Below are positions 61,815 to 64,000 of a DNA stretch of 64,000 bases, one piece after another (within the stretch, counting starts at the first letter, position 1; the number at the start of each line of letters is the position of its first letter). This DNA is from Blastomonas natatoria. GTDB taxonomy: Bacteria > Pseudomonadota > Alphaproteobacteria > Sphingomonadales > Sphingomonadaceae. Where the stretch lies: positions 186,001 through 250,000 of the forward strand of contig NZ_QJJM01000004.1 of assembly GCF_003201955.1 (NCBI RefSeq), in the 5' to 3' direction. Under the pieces are notes generated by a model. The model had not been told where the DNA came from and made no database searches. It saw nothing but the letters and a program-made list of their open reading frames with translations. Position numbers and translations under genes: made by a program.

Positions 61815-62639
61815 TCAGCGACGGAAATAGTCTTCGACGTTCAGAAAGCCGCGCTGGCCCTCTGGCGTCGCATTGCGAATGGGGTCGGCTTCGGGCGTGA
61901 TCGCCCCGCGCCAGGCGGTGACGCGCAGCGGCGTGACGGTATATTCCGGGCGCGGGTCGAGCACGTGCGGGACGTTGGCGATCACGACGATCAGATCCAT
62001 CTCCGCGCGCAGAGTGACGCTGCGCCCGCCCTCGAACGGTCCGACCTGTGGCACGATGCTGCCATCCTCGGCGATGGTCGCGCCCTTGAACAGGTTGATG
62101 CACGGATGCACATCGCGCCGCCCCAGCCCGTGCTTGGCGGCGCCCAGCAAAAACCGTTCACGACCATTGGGATAGGGGCTGTAGTTCGCACCCTCTCCGT
62201 ACTTATTGGCATTGGTCTGAGCGTTGGAAGTGCCGCAAAAGGCATCGTGCGTGCCTGCGCTATCCCCGACGATGCTCGCCAGCACCCGGCCCATGTCCGA
62301 AAGCAGCAGCTTTCCCTCGCCCAAATAGGCGTTCCACTGCACCTTGACCGTGTCCGCCACATTCAGCCGCTCGGTCGGCATTTCGGCGTTGAACAGTTGC
62401 AGCCCGGCACAGGCATCGCCCTTAAGGTCGATCAGTCGAAGCCGCGCACCGCGCGCGAGCTTGCGCGTGGCATAGCCGCCCGGCGCGATGGTCTCTTCCC
62501 AGAGCAGGTCTTCGCTCGCGACGCCCTCGGGCAGATCGTCGGCGACGGGCGGCAGCACCGGCATCGATTCTACTTTCGTCCCGGCCATGCTCCGCGCATG
62601 GGCGCGGGCGGCGGACGGATCGCTCAGGACTGCGGTCAT
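61815..62639 (-). CDS. DUF1989 protein, likely carboxyguanidine deiminase subunit A (urea carboxylase-associated protein 1)
   Basis: 274 residues, the longer DUF1989 paralogue of the pair. Blocks include RLIDLKGDACAGLQLFNAEMP, STGTHDAFCGTSNAQ, RDVHPCINLFKGATIAEDG and EMDLIVVIANVPHVLDPRP. It starts inside the regulator's stop codon (ATGA) and ends 18 bp before the second DUF1989 gene. Two different subunits encoded side by side match the known heteromeric carboxyguanidine deiminase. It also retains the Cys/His positions that bind metal in the family. Confidence 0.86.
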   Translation of the reverse strand: MTAVLSDPSAARAHARSMAGTKVESMPVLPPVADDLPEGVASEDLLWEETIAPGGYATRKLARGARLRLIDLKGDACAGLQLFNAEMPTERLNVADTVKVQWNAYLGEGKLLLSDMGRVLASIVGDSAGTHDAFCGTSNAQTNANKYGEGANYSPYPNGRERFLLGAAKHGLGRRDVHPCINLFKGATIAEDGSIVPQVGPFEGGRSVTLRAEMDLIVVIANVPHVLDPRPEYTVTPLRVTAWRGAITPEADPIRNATPEGQRGFLNVEDYFRR

Positions 62640-63115
62640 GCAGCGGCTCCCTTGGCATGTTCGCCCGCATCCGGCTCATAGAGCGGCGGCAGCAGGGCGG
62701 TGGTGGTGACGAGTTGCAGCTGGTGCACGCCGCGCACCCGGCGCAGCGCATCGCATAGCTCGTTGAGGCGGACGGCAGGCCCCTGGACCAGCAGCACCTC
62801 GAGCGACTGGTCGTCCTCAAGGAACACGTGCTGCGAGGAGATGACCTCCTTCAGATATTCGGCCTGGGTCTGCGCCAGCTGATGGCGCACCCGGCCGCGG
62901 TCGCCGCGATAGACGATGGTCAGCGTGCCCGCGAGCATCTCGTCGGGCCGCGTCGTCGCCTCGTGCGCGGCGAGCGCATGGCGGATCAGCTCGGCGATCA
63001 GCTGCGAGCGCGAGGGCAGCCCGCGTTCCTCGACCATCATGTCGAGCTGGCGGAACAGCTCGCTCGGCAGGCTCATCGACAATCGTGCGACGCTGGTCGG
63101 TTCGGTTCCCATCAT
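62636..63115 (-). CDS. NikR/CopG-like transcriptional regulator with altered metal site
   Basis: 159 residues. A ribbon-helix-helix domain (RLSMSLPSELFRQLDMMVEERGLPSRSQLIAELIRHAL read as two parts) is followed by an ACT-like C-terminal domain that aligns without gaps to E. coli NikR. Of the four nickel ligands of NikR, only one remains: H96 equals His87, while A85, F98 and S104 replace His76, His89 and Cys95. It is unlikely to sense nickel. Its place inside the operon, with 4-nt overlaps on both sides, suggests it senses a pathway compound. ATG at 63115 is followed by a second ATG. Confidence 0.85.
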   Translation of the reverse strand: MMGTEPTSVARLSMSLPSELFRQLDMMVEERGLPSRSQLIAELIRHALAAHEATTRPDEMLAGTLTIVYRGDRGRVRHQLAQTQAEYLKEVISSQHVFLEDDQSLEVLLVQGPAVRLNELCDALRRVRGVHQLQLVTTTALLPPLYEPDAGEHAKGAAA

Positions 63116-63906
63116 GCGTTCTCCTGGGTCTTGGCAATCTCCAGAACCGCCGGTTTTTCCGGGGCTTCCGGGTTGCTCTTCTTGTTCAGTGTCAGATCGT
63201 AGACGGCCGTCGCGCCGAAGCGGTGCGGCGCGTGCGGATCGTGCCGGCGCTTGTCGAGCGCAAGCACACGCGTGCCCAGCGTGAACGCCTCTCGAATGTC
63301 GTGCGTCACCATGATGATGGTGAGCGCATAATCGCTCCACAGCTGCTGGATCAGCACGTGCATGTCGGCGCGGATGCCGGGATCGAGCGCGCCGAAGGGT
63401 TCGTCGAGCAGCAGGATGCGTGGCCGCTTGATCAGCGCCTGCGCGATGGCGAGCCGCTGCTGCATGCCGCCGGAGAGCTGCGCAGGATACTGGTGCATGC
63501 TGTCGGCCAGCCCCACCGCGACGAGCATCGCCTCGGCCCGGTCGCGTGCCGCCTTGCGCGCTCCGCCGAACAGCCTTGCGCTGAAGGGTGCCTGTTCGCA
63601 TTCCAGCCCGAACATCACATTGCCCAGCGCGGATAGGTGCGGAAACACCGAATAGCGCTGGAACACCACCCCGCGATCCGGTCCGCATTCGGGCGCAAGC
63701 GGCTGGCCGTCGAGTTCGATCACGCCGCGCGTCGGGCGTTCCTGCCCCAGAATGACGCGGAGCAGGCTCGACTTGCCCGCGCCCGACGGGCCGACAATCG
63801 ACACGAACGAGCCGGGCAGGATATCGAGATCGACCTTTTCCAGCACGATCTTGTCGCCATATTCGACCCAGACATTCTGCAGGCTGAGGATCGGTGCAGC
63901 GCTCAT
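63112..63906 (-). CDS. ABC transporter ATP-binding protein (nitrate/sulfonate/taurine type)
   Basis: 264 residues. It has Walker A GPSGAGKSSLL, the Q-loop region, the signature LSGGMQQRLAIAQAL, Walker B RILLLDEPFGALDP and the switch His in MVTHDIREA. The type matches SsuB/TauB/NrtD. It is flanked by 4-nt overlaps with the permease and the NikR-like gene. In guanidine/urea operons such transporters import the substrate, probably guanidine or urea. The binding-protein gene must lie upstream of the window. Confidence 0.92.
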   Translation of the reverse strand: MSAAPILSLQNVWVEYGDKIVLEKVDLDILPGSFVSIVGPSGAGKSSLLRVILGQERPTRGVIELDGQPLAPECGPDRGVVFQRYSVFPHLSALGNVMFGLECEQAPFSARLFGGARKAARDRAEAMLVAVGLADSMHQYPAQLSGGMQQRLAIAQALIKRPRILLLDEPFGALDPGIRADMHVLIQQLWSDYALTIIMVTHDIREAFTLGTRVLALDKRRHDPHAPHRFGATAVYDLTLNKKSNPEAPEKPAVLEIAKTQENA

Positions 63907-64000
63907 CGGCCCTGCCCTTCCGCCCAGGGGAACGCCTTGCGGCTGGTCAGCGCCAGCGCCCAGTCCATGAGAATCGCGAGCAGCGCGATCCAGGCGACAT
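63903..64000 (-). CDS. ABC transporter permease, C-terminal end (cut by window edge)
   Basis: Only the last ~31 residues are in the window, ending ...FPWAEGQGR after a hydrophobic helix that contains WIALLAILMDWALALTSRK. Its stop codon overlaps the ATPase start (ATGA), so the two are one transport system. This is the typical position of the membrane subunit in SsuBC/TauBC-type systems. Confidence 0.75.
   Translation of the reverse strand, partial: VAWIALLAILMDWALALTSRKAFPWAEGQGR

Noticed and set aside
1-64000. tRNA, rRNA, CRISPR arrays, insertion sequences or prophage genes
   Set aside because: None was seen by eye. Subtle tRNA genes would need a covariance-model scan to exclude.

Overview
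The window is GC-rich, gene-dense bacterial chromosome that looks like a sphingomonad (Alphaproteobacteria, Sphingomonadales). The reasons are a long TonB-dependent receptor with an EIVVTG TonB box, a UrcA-family protein, a ferulate catabolic operon with a MarR regulator, xylose isomerase beside a non-phosphorylative arabinose pathway, and many short secreted proteins with Ala-rich signal peptides. No rRNA, tRNA, CRISPR array, insertion sequence or prophage was seen.

Region 1 (1-23137) is a plant-pentose utilisation locus. It has a truncated SGNH esterase, a TonB receptor, a FucP-type sugar permease, an aldose 1-epimerase, an IlvD/Edd-family sugar-acid dehydratase and a GntR regulator. It also has an AraA-type L-arabinose 1-dehydrogenase, an AraD1-type FAH protein and an alpha-ketoglutarate-semialdehyde dehydrogenase, then xylA, xylB, two GH43 enzymes, a GH2 enzyme and a sialate-O-acetylesterase-type esterase. 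Two control signals divide it. A xyl-box-like LacI-family operator (TGGTAGCGCTATCA and TGGTAGCGCTAACG) lies before the TonB receptor and before the GH43-xylB-xylA operon. A 9-mer, TGTCTGAGT, lies before the permease/epimerase pair, the arabinose-oxidation operon that carries the gntR gene, and the GH2/GH43 divergent pair. The locus therefore appears to hold two interleaved regulons: xylose by isomerase and kinase, arabinose by oxidation to alpha-ketoglutarate. No arabinolactonase is present.

Region 2 (23273-28550) holds an aquaporin, five small lipoproteins or secreted proteins, mostly of unknown function, and an AraC-family regulator. Region 3 (28773-42700) is a surface-glycan locus. It has eight co-directional, mostly overlapping genes from a CDP-glucose pyrophosphorylase to a serine-acetyltransferase-like protein. 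A YeeE-like membrane protein and an AsnB-type amidotransferase follow, then an opposing operon (glycosyltransferase, alpha/alpha-toroid protein, formyltransferase).

Region 4 (42701-55777) starts with an 0.8-kb non-coding gap containing an AT-rich island. It then has a degenerate retropepsin-like secreted protein carrying a TonB-box-like peptide, a hydroxycinnamate operon (vanillin dehydrogenase, feruloyl-CoA hydratase-lyase, MFS transporter) divergent from a MarR regulator across a perfect palindrome, a LysR regulator, a sterol-desaturase family protein, a TPR-sulfotransferase, UrcA and a beta-propeller protein.

Region 5 (55805-64000) is one tightly overlapping operon: ABC transporter, NikR-like regulator, two DUF1989 proteins, a biotin-dependent carboxylase and allophanate hydrolase. 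It would usually be labelled urea amidolyase. The paired DUF1989 genes make guanidine degradation through carboxyguanidine more likely. All calls come from reading the sequence and recalling family features; no database search was possible.
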